From Sediminicola sp040566555 (GTDB lineage: Bacteria; Bacteroidota; Bacteroidia; Flavobacteriales; Flavobacteriaceae): DNA of 64,000 nt. Positions 16,844 to 26,094 of this stretch are shown piece after piece. Below the pieces are notes generated by a model. That model worked only from the letters and a program-made list of their open reading frames with translations, searched no databases and was not told the origin of the DNA. Each line of letters starts with the position of its first letter. Position 1 is the stretch's first letter. The stretch is from positions 186,001-250,000 of the forward strand of contig NZ_JBEWYP010000005.1 in NCBI RefSeq assembly GCF_040566555.1, written 5' to 3'. Both the position numbers and the translations under genes were made by a program.

Positions 16844-17821
16844 ATGGACTTTCAAAGCATCTTCGAATTAAAAAGTTCCGACGAATTTCAGGCAAAAGCG
16901 CTGGAAGTTTTTGGTTACCAATACCAAAACAATTCGGTATACCGTAAATTTTGTTCACTATTGGGGAAGAACCAGGTCAATGTAACCCATTTGAACGATA
17001 TCCCCTTCTTGCCGATTGATTTTTTTAAATCCAAAAAAATAGTTTCCGCTTCCAAAATCCCAAAAACCATATTTACTAGTAGTGGCACCACGGGCAGTAT
17101 CACCAGCAAGCATTTTGTTTTGGATACTAAAATTTATGAGTACAGCTACACCAAAGCATTTGAGCTTTTTTATGGTGATATCTCCAACTACTGTGTGTTG
17201 GCACTCCTTCCTTCCTATTTGGAGCGGAAAGGATCGTCATTAATATATATGGTAGATGACCTAATCAAAAAAAGCAAGCATCCTGAAAGCGGCTTTTATT
17301 TGAATGAGATTGATCTGCTCAAGAAAAAAATACAGGATTTGGATGCTCAAGGCACCAAAATTTTGCTCATTGGTGTTTCCTTTGCCCTCTTGGATATGGT
17401 GGAAAAACATTCCCTTCAATTAAAGAATACCATTATAATGGAAACTGGCGGGATGAAGGGCAGAAGAAAGGAAATGATCCGGGAAGAACTTCACGCCATA
17501 TTAAAAAAGGGATTTGGGGTAGAGCATATACATTCAGAATATGGCATGACCGAGCTTTTATCCCAAGGGTACTCCAAGGGAGATGGCATCTTTAATGCCC
17601 CGCCATGGATGAAAATTCTCATTAGGGATCCAGAGGACCCCATGGCCTATATGTCTCCCGGAAAAACGGGCGGGGTCAATGTCATAGATCTTGCCAACAT
17701 ACATTCCTGTTCCTTTATTGCCACCCAGGATCTGGGGAAGGCATATCCCGATGGGAGTTTTGAAATTTTGGGTCGTTTTGACAATTCGGACATTAGGGGA
17801 TGTAATCTTATGGTGCTCTAA
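16844..17821 (+). CDS. LuxE/PaaK-family acyl-protein synthetase-like acyltransferase
   Basis: A 325-residue member of the adenylate-forming LuxE/acyl-protein synthase group, which activate or transfer fatty acyl or aryl groups. Visible are the phosphate-binding FTSSGTTGS motif, the METGGMKG region and EYGMTELLSQ, equivalent to the A5 motif of ANL enzymes. I choose ATG 16844 because a longer frame would begin inside the preceding terminator. There are no luciferase genes nearby, so bioluminescence is not implied; homologues are common in non-luminous flavobacteria. The substrate is unknown. Confidence 0.82.
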   Translation: MDFQSIFELKSSDEFQAKALEVFGYQYQNNSVYRKFCSLLGKNQVNVTHLNDIPFLPIDFFKSKKIVSASKIPKTIFTSSGTTGSITSKHFVLDTKIYEYSYTKAFELFYGDISNYCVLALLPSYLERKGSSLIYMVDDLIKKSKHPESGFYLNEIDLLKKKIQDLDAQGTKILLIGVSFALLDMVEKHSLQLKNTIIMETGGMKGRRKEMIREELHAILKKGFGVEHIHSEYGMTELLSQGYSKGDGIFNAPPWMKILIRDPEDPMAYMSPGKTGGVNVIDLANIHSCSFIATQDLGKAYPDGSFEILGRFDNSDIRGCNLMVL

Positions 17822-18058
17822 CGTATTATCAGTCCACCAACAACTTACCAATTATAAACAATTGACTTCCAGATATATAAAAATCAGCATTATCTTCCTG
17901 TTGATTTTATAATTTTACCCCTTTCAAGCCTAAAATAAGGTTTCATCTTCGCTCCAAATCTTATCCATCAACGGGAACACCTAGGCTTTAAGTTTAATTA
18001 TTAAAACTACTTTATCCACTTATGAAATGGTTGTATTGTACAATTAAAATACCATATC

Positions 18059-18601
18059 ATGAAACGAAAAGATTTTATCAAACACAGCATTTGGGTGGGA
18101 GCTACTGCCTTTACCCTGCCTGCTTTGGGAAACCCCTTAAACAAAAAGACCTCAGAGGAACCATTGGATCCTAAAATTATCAGGAACGATGAAGGAAAGA
18201 CCATCAATGTCCTTGGAGACATACAGACCTTTAAATTGACAGGAAAGGATACCAACGGTCTCTTTACCCTCATTGAGGAATACAATACTCCAGGCACGAT
18301 GATCCCTCCGCACGTACATACCAAGGAGGATGAAATATTCAAAGTATTGGAAGGGGAATTGGAACTGACCGTAGGCGATAAAACCACGGTTTTAAAAGCT
18401 GGTGATCTGGCTTTTGGCCCCAGAAATGTCCCTCATTCCTGGAAAGTGATAGGTGATAAAAATGCCAAGGTAATTTTGAGCGTCTTTCCTGCTGGGATAG
18501 AAAATATGTTTGAAGAATTGGGCGCTTTGCCACCCGGACCACCGGATATGGAAAAGGTCATGGAGATCTGTGCTCGTCAAGGGATATCCTTTCTTAAATA
18601 A
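18059..18601 (+). CDS. Secreted/periplasmic cupin-domain protein
   Basis: A 180-residue protein with an N-terminal export-like segment (about 1-25, KRKDFIKHSIWVGATAF) and one conserved cupin barrel. The cupin motif 1 metal ligands are visible as PPHVHTKEDEIFKVLEGE (His, His, Glu) and motif 2 as GPRNVPHSW. Single-domain cupins of this kind may be dioxygenases, isomerases or binding proteins; nothing points to one. It is preceded by a 237-nt gap (17822-18058) with no other gene or convincing structured element and followed by a shared terminator. Confidence 0.82.
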   Translation: MKRKDFIKHSIWVGATAFTLPALGNPLNKKTSEEPLDPKIIRNDEGKTINVLGDIQTFKLTGKDTNGLFTLIEEYNTPGTMIPPHVHTKEDEIFKVLEGELELTVGDKTTVLKAGDLAFGPRNVPHSWKVIGDKNAKVILSVFPAGIENMFEELGALPPGPPDMEKVMEICARQGISFLK

Positions 18602-18608
18602 CCAACAT

Positions 18609-18650
18609 AAAAAAACGGGCATTGAACCATTATCAATACCCGTTTTTTAA
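18609..18650. terminator. Bidirectional terminator between cupin and tyrS
   Basis: AAAAAACGGGCATTGA / TCAATACCCGTTTTTT inverted repeat with one wobble pair and T runs on both sides, between convergent genes. Confidence 0.85.
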
Positions 18651-18666
18651 ATTTTAATTCTTGCTT

Positions 18667-19962
18667 CTAATTGACTACCAGCACAAAATAATTCTTCTTA
18701 CCACGCTGTAAAAGCACGTATTTTCCATTGATCAAATCTGTCGCAGTAATGGTATAGTCTTCCTTTACCTTTTCCTTGTTCACCGAAATGGAGTTTTGCT
18801 TTAATTCACGCCTTGCCTCCCCATTGGATCCCAAAAATCCTGTTTTGGCCGCTAGTGCCCCTATCATATCCAATCCTTCTTCTATATCCTTTAGAGCCAC
18901 TTCGGCTTGGGGAACACCTTCGAAAACATCCAAAAATGTCTTCTCATTTAATCCTTTCAGATCAGCAGAGGTAGATTTACCAAATAAAATATCACTGGCC
19001 TTAATAGCATTGTCCAAATCATCTTGGGAATGTACCATAACCGTAATCTCTTCCGCCAATCTTTTTTGAAGCACCCTTAAATGCGGGGCTTCCTTATGCT
19101 CAGTAGCCAAAGCTTCAATCTCTTCTTTGGTTAAAAAAGTAAATATCTTAATATACTTCTCCGCATCCTCATCTGAGGTGTTCAACCAATATTGATAGAA
19201 TTTATAAGGAGATGTCCTGTTGGCATCCAACCAAATATTTCCGCCTTCGGTCTTTCCAAATTTTGTCCCATCGGCTTTGGTAATCAAAGGACAGGTCAAG
19301 GCATAGCCCTTTCCCCCTGCAATCCTTCGGATAAGCTCTGTTCCTGTAGTTATATTGCCCCATTGATCACTTCCTCCCATTTGAAGGGTACAGTTGTGTT
19401 TTTGGTAGAGGTGAAGGAAATCATACCCTTGTACCAATTGGTAGGTGAACTCCGTAAAGGACATCCCTTCTTTGGCTTCGGCCGAAAGTCGTTTTTTGAC
19501 CGAGTCTTTCGCCATCATATAGTTCACGGTGATATGCTTCCCAACGTCCCTAATAAATTCCAAAAACGAGAAGTCTTTCATCCAATCGTAGTTGTTGACC
19601 AAGATGGCGGCATTATCTTCATTGCTCTTAAAATCCAGGAAACGGGACAATTGTTCCTTTAACGCATTTTGGTTATGCCGCAGTGTAGCCTCATCCAATA
19701 GGTTACGTTCCGCAGATTTCCCTGAAGGATCTCCAATCATTCCTGTTGCACCGCCCACCAAAGCATATGGTTTATGCCCTGACAATTGAAAGTGTCGCAA
19801 AAGCATAACCCCTACAAGGTGTCCAATATGCAAGGAATCGGCCGTAGGATCAATCCCCACATATGCAGCCTGCATCTCACTTAACAAATGTTCTTCTGTT
19901 CCGGGCATTACATCGTGCAACATTCCCCTCCATTTTATTTCCTCTATGAAATTTGAAGCCAT
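18667..19962 (-). CDS. tyrS: Tyrosyl-tRNA synthetase
   Basis: A 431-residue class Ic synthetase that charges tRNA-Tyr. The catalytic signatures are present: HIGH at 45-48 (DSLHIGHLVG) and the KMSKS-equivalent KFGKT at 234-238, with GGSDQWGN between. The C-terminal ~75 residues form an S4-like RNA-binding domain (ISVNKEKVKED). Length is normal for the bacterial enzyme. A TATATTTG -7-type element lies at 19990-19997 on the minus strand, about 30 nt ahead of the ATG. Monocistronic. Confidence 0.97.
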   Translation of the reverse strand: MASNFIEEIKWRGMLHDVMPGTEEHLLSEMQAAYVGIDPTADSLHIGHLVGVMLLRHFQLSGHKPYALVGGATGMIGDPSGKSAERNLLDEATLRHNQNALKEQLSRFLDFKSNEDNAAILVNNYDWMKDFSFLEFIRDVGKHITVNYMMAKDSVKKRLSAEAKEGMSFTEFTYQLVQGYDFLHLYQKHNCTLQMGGSDQWGNITTGTELIRRIAGGKGYALTCPLITKADGTKFGKTEGGNIWLDANRTSPYKFYQYWLNTSDEDAEKYIKIFTFLTKEEIEALATEHKEAPHLRVLQKRLAEEITVMVHSQDDLDNAIKASDILFGKSTSADLKGLNEKTFLDVFEGVPQAEVALKDIEEGLDMIGALAAKTGFLGSNGEARRELKQNSISVNKEKVKEDYTITATDLINGKYVLLQRGKKNYFVLVVN

Positions 19963-20134
19963 GCTTGTCTCTTATTTTTACAATAGCTGCAAATATAAAG
20001 GGTATCACGGTCTTTTTATAGGTATTGGTTCCAAAAATTAGGGACCCCACCTAAAAAATCAGGCTTCTTGTCGCACTATAACTCATGATCTGTATTCTGG
20101 GAGCAAGAAATTAAAAGCTTTATGGATTATTGCC

Positions 20135-20142
20135 TAAATTTG
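20135..20142 (+). promoter_or_regulatory. Candidate -7 element of the epimerase gene
   Basis: TAAATTTG matches TAnnTTTG exactly. With the ATG at 20147 the expected transcription start would be at or near the A of the start codon. No clear -33 TTG is visible at the usual distance. Confidence 0.4.
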
Positions 20143-20146
20143 GGCC

Positions 20147-21160
20147 ATGGTTTTAGTCACAGGAGGAACGGGCTTGGTGGGATCACACCTGCTGTTCAAA
20201 TTAGTGGAACAAGGTATTAAGGTAAGAGCGATCCATCGTGCGGAAAGCGACCTTTCTAGAGTGGAACGAATATTTTCATATTACACTGGGCAATCCTCTG
20301 AATTGTTTGAAAAAATTGAATGGGTCACCGCCGATATTAATAATATCCCCGATCTGGAGAAGGCTTTTGAAGGTGTTACCCATGTTTACCATTGCGCCGC
20401 ATTAATTTCCTTTGACCCCAAGGATTATGGCCTATTGCATAAGGTCAATGTAGAAGGAACTGCAAATATCGTCAACCTATGTATCGCAAATACTATTGAA
20501 AAATTATGCTATGTCAGCTCCATAGCCGCCATTGGAAAAAGTATTGGAGTAAAGGAGGCTACTGAGGAGAACGACTGGCAACAATCCAACTCAAGTGCAT
20601 ATTCCATTACCAAAACAGCTGCTGAATTGGAAGTATGGAGAGGTTCCCAAGAAAATGTTCCCGTTGTAATCATCAATCCAGGGATTATAATAGGTCCCGG
20701 ATTTTGGGAAACTGGAAGTGGACAGTTATTTAAAAGGGCGAGCAGGGCACCAAAATATTTTCCCCCAGGCGGATCAGGTTTTGTAACGGTTTCCGACGTT
20801 GTTTCTATTATTACAAGCTTGATGAAATCGGACATCCAAAACGAACGCTTTATTGTCATCTCCAAGAATTTGACCTATCGTGAAATATTGGAAAAACTAA
20901 CCATGGCCATGAAAAAAGTGCCACCCAAAAAACAGATTCCTGGTTGGGTGCTGGAGGTCCTATGGCGATTAGATTGGTTTTGGTCCCTTATTACCAATTC
21001 AAAAAGGCAATTGACAAGTGCTTCTGTGTTTTCCTTAAAAAATAGGACATTATATTCCAATGCCAAGGTAATTGAGAGCCTGGATTATGAGTTTGAACCT
21101 TTGGATAATGCAATTTCGTTCTCGACCGATATTTTTATGGAAGAGAATCCTGCACTGTAG
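20147..21160 (+). CDS. NAD-dependent epimerase/dehydratase (extended SDR)
   Basis: A 337-residue extended short-chain dehydrogenase/reductase with the cofactor motif TGGTGLVGSH at the very N-terminus, the VYHCAALIS strand-4 segment and the catalytic triad context Ser (CYVSSIAA), Tyr-x3-Lys (YSITK). This family acts on nucleotide sugars, steroids or flavonoid-like substrates. The ATG lies only five bases after a perfect TAAATTTG element (20135-20142), so the mRNA may be leaderless. Its 3' end overlaps the convergent DUF4296 gene by 26 bp. Confidence 0.87.
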   Translation: MVLVTGGTGLVGSHLLFKLVEQGIKVRAIHRAESDLSRVERIFSYYTGQSSELFEKIEWVTADINNIPDLEKAFEGVTHVYHCAALISFDPKDYGLLHKVNVEGTANIVNLCIANTIEKLCYVSSIAAIGKSIGVKEATEENDWQQSNSSAYSITKTAAELEVWRGSQENVPVVIINPGIIIGPGFWETGSGQLFKRASRAPKYFPPGGSGFVTVSDVVSIITSLMKSDIQNERFIVISKNLTYREILEKLTMAMKKVPPKKQIPGWVLEVLWRLDWFWSLITNSKRQLTSASVFSLKNRTLYSNAKVIESLDYEFEPLDNAISFSTDIFMEENPAL

Positions 21161-21578
21161 GCCGTAACTCTTTGGTTGGCTTTATTTTGTTCTCTTTTGC
21201 TTTATCGCGAGCCTCCCTTATACTATCTGCCTTTATTTTTCGGGCTTCGTCCATTACTTTCTGAACAGACTCCAGTCGGGAATCGACTTCTTTATAAATG
21301 GCAACATATTCCGATGGAATAGAGGCATAGTATAGGTTGTTCTCAACAAATTGTACGCTATCTATCCCGTATTTGGTATAAAGATACTCCATGGTCTCAA
21401 TCTTATTTTTGACCAAAATATCCGTACTTGTGTTCTTCGCAGCTGTAAGAATGGCAAGATCATAAAGTATATCCGCCATTTTTTCCTTAGAAATCAATTG
21501 CTCTGGTTCTTTGACCACCTTTTCGCCACAAGAGACGAGGATTACACAAAAAATAAACAATACCGCTTTTTTCATCAT
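21135..21578 (-). CDS. DUF4296-family lipoprotein
   Basis: A 147-residue lipoprotein (signal VLFIFCVILVSC) with an alpha-helical, charged mature region: a PEQLISKEKMADILYDLAIL opening typical of DUF4296 and a Lys/Glu-rich C-terminal third. The family is of unknown function and confined to Bacteroidota. Its ATG overlaps the stop of the dihydroorotase gene by 4 bp, so it is the third gene of the GT2-dihydroorotase operon. Its last 26 bp overlap the convergent epimerase gene. Confidence 0.85.
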   Translation of the reverse strand: MMKKAVLFIFCVILVSCGEKVVKEPEQLISKEKMADILYDLAILTAAKNTSTDILVKNKIETMEYLYTKYGIDSVQFVENNLYYASIPSEYVAIYKEVDSRLESVQKVMDEARKIKADSIREARDKAKENKIKPTKELRPTVQDSLP

Positions 21579-22912
21579 TCCCTATCAAAGGTTAATCGTT
21601 GTGCATTTTTCAATTCTGAAAAATTGCCTTGCTCATAGGCCAAATGGCCATTCACAAAAGTATGGGTTATTTTGGATTTAAAGGTTTCTCCTTCAAATGG
21701 GGACCAACCACATTTATAAACAATATTTTCTTTGGCAACTTTCCAGGGATTATTGAGGTCAGCCACTACAAGATCCGCAAAATATCCTTCCCTTAGGAAT
21801 CCTCTTTTTTTCAATTGGAACAATTTTGCAGGGTTATGGCACATCTTTTCCACCATTTTTTCCAGGGAAATCTTACCATTATGGTAATTTTCCAACATGG
21901 CAGGGAGGGCGTGTTGTACCAAAGGTCCGCCAGAGGGGGCATTGGTATAAACATTATCTTTTTCTTCTAGGGTATGGGGGGCATGATCTGTTGCGATCAC
22001 ATCAATTCGATCGTCCAATAGCGCTTCCCATAATTGTGCCCTATCCTGTTCGGTTTTTACAGCTGGATTCCATTTGATCAAGGAACCTTTTTTGTCATAG
22101 TCACTATCGGAAAACCATAAATGGTGGATACAGACCTCAGCGGTAATTTTCTTTTGCTCCAGAGGAATATCATTGCGGAAAAGTGATGTTTCCATCCCTG
22201 TGGACAAATGAAAAACGTGTAACCTTGCGCCAGTTTCCTTGGCCAAGGCAATTGCCTTGGAAGAAGAGAGGTAACAAGCCTCAGCACTTCTTATTATAGG
22301 ATGGTATTTCATAGGGATATCATCCCCGTATTCCTCCTTAAACCGTGCCATATTTGCTCTTATGGTACCCTCGTCCTCACAATGGGCTGAGATGACCATC
22401 TCGGTATTTCTAAATATTTTCTCCAAGACCAACTCATTGTCCACCAACATATTCCCAGTGGAGGATCCTAGAAATAATTTTACTCCAGAGCATGCATTTT
22501 TATCGAGCCTTTTGAGCTCCTCCAAATTATCATTGGTACCCCCAAATAAAAAGGAATAGTTGGCATAGGCCGTATTGGCAGCTATGGCAAATTTCTTTTC
22601 CAGCTCTTCAATGGTAGTCGTCTGTGGATTGGTATTTGGCTGTTCCATAAAGGAGGTTATCCCTCCTGCTATTGCCGCCCTGCTTTCTGTAGCTATGTTG
22701 CCCTTATGCGTTAGTCCTGGCTCCCTAAAATGTACCTGGTCATCAATAACCCCAGGAAATAGGTGCTTGCCTTTTAAATCGATGACTTTAGTGTTTGGAT
22801 CACTAATGTCCCCGTCTATTTTTACGATCAGCTGGCCTTCCAATAATATGTCACCTTCCACGATGGTATTTTCATTTACCATCCTTACATTCTTCAAAAG
22901 CGTCTTTCCCAT
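21575..22912 (-). CDS. pyrC: Dihydroorotase
   Basis: A 445-residue amidohydrolase that cyclises carbamoyl-aspartate in pyrimidine synthesis. Motifs: DDQVHFREPG (metal site, about residues 57-66), NTNPQTT, SAHCEDE and ATDHAPHT. In the usual DxHxH metal motif the first His is Gln here (DDQVH), as I recall for Bacteroidota dihydroorotases generally. Class I length. It lies directly between a polyprenyl-phosphate sugar synthase and a DUF4296 lipoprotein and is cotranscribed with both. No other pyr gene is near. Confidence 0.9.
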   Translation of the reverse strand: MGKTLLKNVRMVNENTIVEGDILLEGQLIVKIDGDISDPNTKVIDLKGKHLFPGVIDDQVHFREPGLTHKGNIATESRAAIAGGITSFMEQPNTNPQTTTIEELEKKFAIAANTAYANYSFLFGGTNDNLEELKRLDKNACSGVKLFLGSSTGNMLVDNELVLEKIFRNTEMVISAHCEDEGTIRANMARFKEEYGDDIPMKYHPIIRSAEACYLSSSKAIALAKETGARLHVFHLSTGMETSLFRNDIPLEQKKITAEVCIHHLWFSDSDYDKKGSLIKWNPAVKTEQDRAQLWEALLDDRIDVIATDHAPHTLEEKDNVYTNAPSGGPLVQHALPAMLENYHNGKISLEKMVEKMCHNPAKLFQLKKRGFLREGYFADLVVADLNNPWKVAKENIVYKCGWSPFEGETFKSKITHTFVNGHLAYEQGNFSELKNAQRLTFDRE

Positions 22913-22913
22913 A

Positions 22914-23642
22914 CTAAAATTTATGTCGTTGAAATATACTGCTCAGCTTCATTTTTAAAACCCCGAAAATGGCTTCCCCTACAATGGAGGAACTCATTTT
23001 TGACTTTCCCCTTATCCTATCTGTAAAAATAATGGAGATTTCCTCTATTTTGAATTTTTTAAGGTGTGCCCTAAATTTCATTTCTATCTGAAAGGCGTAC
23101 CCCACAAACTTAATGGTATCCAAATTTATCTCTTCCAGAACCTTGCGTCTATAGCAGACAAAACCTGCGGTTGGATCGTGCACCTGCATACCAGTGATCA
23201 GCTTTACATAAAATGATGCGCCATAGGACAACAACATTCTGTACAAAGGCCAGTTCACTACGTTCACCCCTTTTTTATAACGCGAACCCACTACCACATC
23301 TGCGCCATTGACACATGCCCTGTACAATCTTGGAAGGTCATCTGGCCGATGTGAAAAATCCGCGTCCATTTCAAAAATGAAATCGTATTTGCGGTCTATT
23401 GCCCATTTAAAGCCATGTATATAGGCGGTTCCCAGTCCTGATTTCTCCTTCCTCACCTCCAAAAAAAGTCTGTCCGAAAATTGCTGTTGCAATTCCCGAA
23501 CCTTATCTGCCGTGCCATCGGGAGAATTATCATCCACAACTAATACATGAAATTTTTTTTCAAGCGCAAAAACCGCTTTTATAATCGCTTCAACGTTTTC
23601 TATTTCATTGAAGGTGGGAATGATAACTAAACTGTCTTCCAT
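22914..23642 (-). CDS. Polyprenol-phosphate mannosyltransferase-like GT2 (DPM1 type)
   Basis: A 242-residue GT-A glycosyltransferase. It shows the nucleotide-sugar motif VVDDNSPDGT, the metal-binding EMDADFSH and the C-terminal RIRGKSKMS segment diagnostic of dolichyl/polyprenyl-phosphate mannose synthases without a transmembrane anchor. It would transfer a sugar from GDP- or UDP-sugar to a polyprenyl phosphate at the inner membrane. The divergent neighbour is a GT39-type transferase that uses such lipid-linked sugars, so the two may supply one glycosylation pathway. Confidence 0.9.
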   Translation of the reverse strand: MEDSLVIIPTFNEIENVEAIIKAVFALEKKFHVLVVDDNSPDGTADKVRELQQQFSDRLFLEVRKEKSGLGTAYIHGFKWAIDRKYDFIFEMDADFSHRPDDLPRLYRACVNGADVVVGSRYKKGVNVVNWPLYRMLLSYGASFYVKLITGMQVHDPTAGFVCYRRKVLEEINLDTIKFVGYAFQIEMKFRAHLKKFKIEEISIIFTDRIRGKSKMSSSIVGEAIFGVLKMKLSSIFQRHKF

Positions 23643-23723
23643 TGACTACGGTGATTTGCACAAAAATAGTATTTTAAACCCTCTTAAGAAATCCTCAATG
23701 TGTTTTATGATATTTTTAAATCC

Positions 23724-23752
23724 TTTGAACACAGTAATAATTCGTAATTTTG
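23724..23752 (+). promoter_or_regulatory. Bacteroidota-type promoter of the GT39 gene
   Basis: TTTG at 23724-23727, 17-nt spacer, TAATTTTG at 23745-23752: both -33 and -7 elements of the Bacteroidota vegetative consensus (TTTG, TAnnTTTG). The ATG is 19 nt downstream. Confidence 0.6.
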
Positions 23753-23770
23753 GACCGTTTAAAATTTGAA

Positions 23771-25438
23771 ATGATACCAAAGCTACCAAAAATCCTTCTC
23801 TATTTATTGATTGCACTGTTTGCCCTTAACATGGCACAGAGCTATTTTACAGAACTCATTTTTGACGAGGCCTACTACTGGTACTATGCCCAAAATATGG
23901 CTTGGGGGTATTTTGACCACCCTCCTATGGTTGCCCTCATGATCAAAATGAGCAGTGTATTTTTCAATGGGGAACTTGGGGTTCGCTTTATGAGCTGCAT
24001 TCTATCCGTAGCCACCTTTTTAGTGTTGTGGCTTTTGATAGAAAATCCAAAAAAAGAGCGGTACGGGGTTCAATTTTTTGTGTTGGTATTTTCCATGACC
24101 TTGATCAATGCTTATGGCTTTTTTACATTGCCCGATACCCCTTTTCTATTTTTCACGGCTTTGTTCCTGCTACTTTATAAAAGATTTATTGCCAAACCCT
24201 CGGCTTTATTGGCCCTGGGCCTAGGAATGGTGATGGCGGCATTGATGTACAGTAAATACCATGCCGTATTGGTTATTCTCTTTACGTTGCTCTCCAACAT
24301 AAAACTGGTTTGGAATAAATACGCCTGGTTATCCGTGGCAGTTGCCCTCTTGTGCTATACCCCTCATTTTTATTGGCTGTATGAAAACGACTTTGTTTCC
24401 ATAAAATATCACCTTTATGAACGCCCCAATAGGGCCTATGAATTTGCTGATTTTACCTTGGGGTATTTTGTTAATTTGGTAGCACTCTTTGGACTTACCT
24501 TTCCATGGATCTATAAATCCCTTTACAAAACCAAGGCCAAAGATCAATTCACCAAGGCGCTGTTGTATTTAACTTATGGCGTGCTGATATTCTTTTTCAT
24601 TTCCAGTTTTAACCGCAGGATACAGACCCAATGGATCATTGTAATATCCATTCCTATGGCCATTATGGCATTCAATTATCTCTTGGAAAATGATAATGCC
24701 AAAAAATGGATATACCGCTTGGGCCTTGCCAACATTGCTATTCTTCTTTTTCTTAGGATTGGATTGGTTTACGAGCCGCTATTTCCTGTGGTTTATGAAA
24801 CCCATGGCAACACCAGATGGGTAGGTGATATCAAATCCCAGATAGGGGATATGCCCGTTGTTTTTGAAAATTCGTATAGAAGCGCCCCTATGTATGCCTT
24901 TTATTCAGGAAGCCCTACCTATTCCCTGAACAATATTATGTACCGACAGAACCAGTATACCATAGATGATTCAGAATCCAAGGTTCAGCATCAAAAGATA
25001 CTATACATCTCCAAATACACCAAGAGTGGCGATATTACCCTCAACTGGCCAGACGGAACTGTCTTTTATGGAAATTATATGGAAAATTTTGAGTCGTTCC
25101 GAAAATTAAGATGCTATGTTGCCGAAGAAAATATAACGCTCAATACGGATCAGGAGCTTACTTTAAAAGTTTTCAACCCTTATGAAGCCAACATCCCCCT
25201 TGAAAAAATAAAATTTGGGATAGCCTATCTCAATGATTACAAACAAGTCATGGAAACATTACCTTTACCAATGACGCCAATAAACAAGGAAGCGCTCACT
25301 ATAAAAGCCCAAGACACTACAAAATTCACTTTTAAATTACCTAAACCCAAAATGGAAAATCCTGGATTCTTCAAAATAAGTATCTCGGAAAATGGACTTT
25401 ATATGGGAATTAATGGGGATAATATTAAATTAGAATAA
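23771..25438 (+). CDS. GT39-family polyprenyl-phosphate sugar:acceptor glycosyltransferase (ArnT/PMT-like)
   Basis: A 555-residue membrane glycosyltransferase of the GT-C type: about 10-12 transmembrane helices and the conserved first-loop acidic motif FDEAYYWYY followed by YFDHPPM, a signature of the ArnT/PMT branch. The C-terminal ~140 residues are predicted soluble. It takes sugars from polyprenyl phosphate carriers and puts them on lipid A, glycans or proteins in the periplasm. I start at ATG 23771; the longer TTG reading begins inside the -7 box. It overlaps the next gene by 1 nt. Confidence 0.85.
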   Translation: MIPKLPKILLYLLIALFALNMAQSYFTELIFDEAYYWYYAQNMAWGYFDHPPMVALMIKMSSVFFNGELGVRFMSCILSVATFLVLWLLIENPKKERYGVQFFVLVFSMTLINAYGFFTLPDTPFLFFTALFLLLYKRFIAKPSALLALGLGMVMAALMYSKYHAVLVILFTLLSNIKLVWNKYAWLSVAVALLCYTPHFYWLYENDFVSIKYHLYERPNRAYEFADFTLGYFVNLVALFGLTFPWIYKSLYKTKAKDQFTKALLYLTYGVLIFFFISSFNRRIQTQWIIVISIPMAIMAFNYLLENDNAKKWIYRLGLANIAILLFLRIGLVYEPLFPVVYETHGNTRWVGDIKSQIGDMPVVFENSYRSAPMYAFYSGSPTYSLNNIMYRQNQYTIDDSESKVQHQKILYISKYTKSGDITLNWPDGTVFYGNYMENFESFRKLRCYVAEENITLNTDQELTLKVFNPYEANIPLEKIKFGIAYLNDYKQVMETLPLPMTPINKEALTIKAQDTTKFTFKLPKPKMENPGFFKISISENGLYMGINGDNIKLE

Positions 25439-26094
25439 TGGAACCAACGCTTCGACTCATAGACACCGCCGACTGGATCACCTTGGTACTTTTGACCAGT
25501 ATATTTTTCGTGGTGATTGGGAAGAGCTTTTTTTATAATAGGTTCATCAATTTTATCATCCTCCCCTTTAACAACAAGTACGTGATCATGTACAATAAGA
25601 AGGACAGGTTGATTAATTGGTTCCATATATTCCTGACCTTGTTCCAACTTTTTAATTTCGCTCTTTTTATTTACCTCGCAAGACGAATCCTCTTTCAGCT
25701 GGACAATAGCGCGTACCCTTTTATCTATGTTCTGATCTTAGGGATGCTAGCCCTCTTTTTACTGGTGAAAGTGGTCCTACAACTATTCAACGCCTTTATT
25801 TTTAATATCACATCCACTATTAGCGAATTGATATTCAAAAAACTCACCTACCTCAATTATAGCGGGATTGTCATGTTTCTTGCGAACGTTATTTTGACCT
25901 ATGCCTTAAATGACTCAAAAACTGTTATTTACATAAGTATTACCCTTGTTTTGATCATAAATTTAATAGGATGGGTCACTGTGATAAGAAATCATCAATT
26001 TTACATTACTAGTAACATTTTCTATTTTATTTTGTACCTTTGCGCACTCGAAATTGCGCCTTTTGTGATAATAGGAAGCTACTTTAAAGACTGA
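25438..26094 (+). CDS. DUF4271-family membrane protein
   Basis: A 218-residue protein with about six hydrophobic helices and a short N-terminal region. It matches the flavobacterial DUF4271 group, of unknown function. The start ATG overlaps the GT39 stop (TAATG), and its own stop overlaps the hemD start (TGATG), so translation of all three genes is coupled. The neighbourhood DUF4271-hemD recurs in Bacteroidota as far as I recall, but does not reveal a role. Confidence 0.82.
   Translation: MEPTLRLIDTADWITLVLLTSIFFVVIGKSFFYNRFINFIILPFNNKYVIMYNKKDRLINWFHIFLTLFQLFNFALFIYLARRILFQLDNSAYPFIYVLILGMLALFLLVKVVLQLFNAFIFNITSTISELIFKKLTYLNYSGIVMFLANVILTYALNDSKTVIYISITLVLIINLIGWVTVIRNHQFYITSNIFYFILYLCALEIAPFVIIGSYFKD

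Noticed and set aside
16844..17821. Bioluminescence gene (luxE)
   Set aside because: No luxC, luxD, luxA or luxB nearby; LuxE/PaaK homologues are common in non-luminous flavobacteria.
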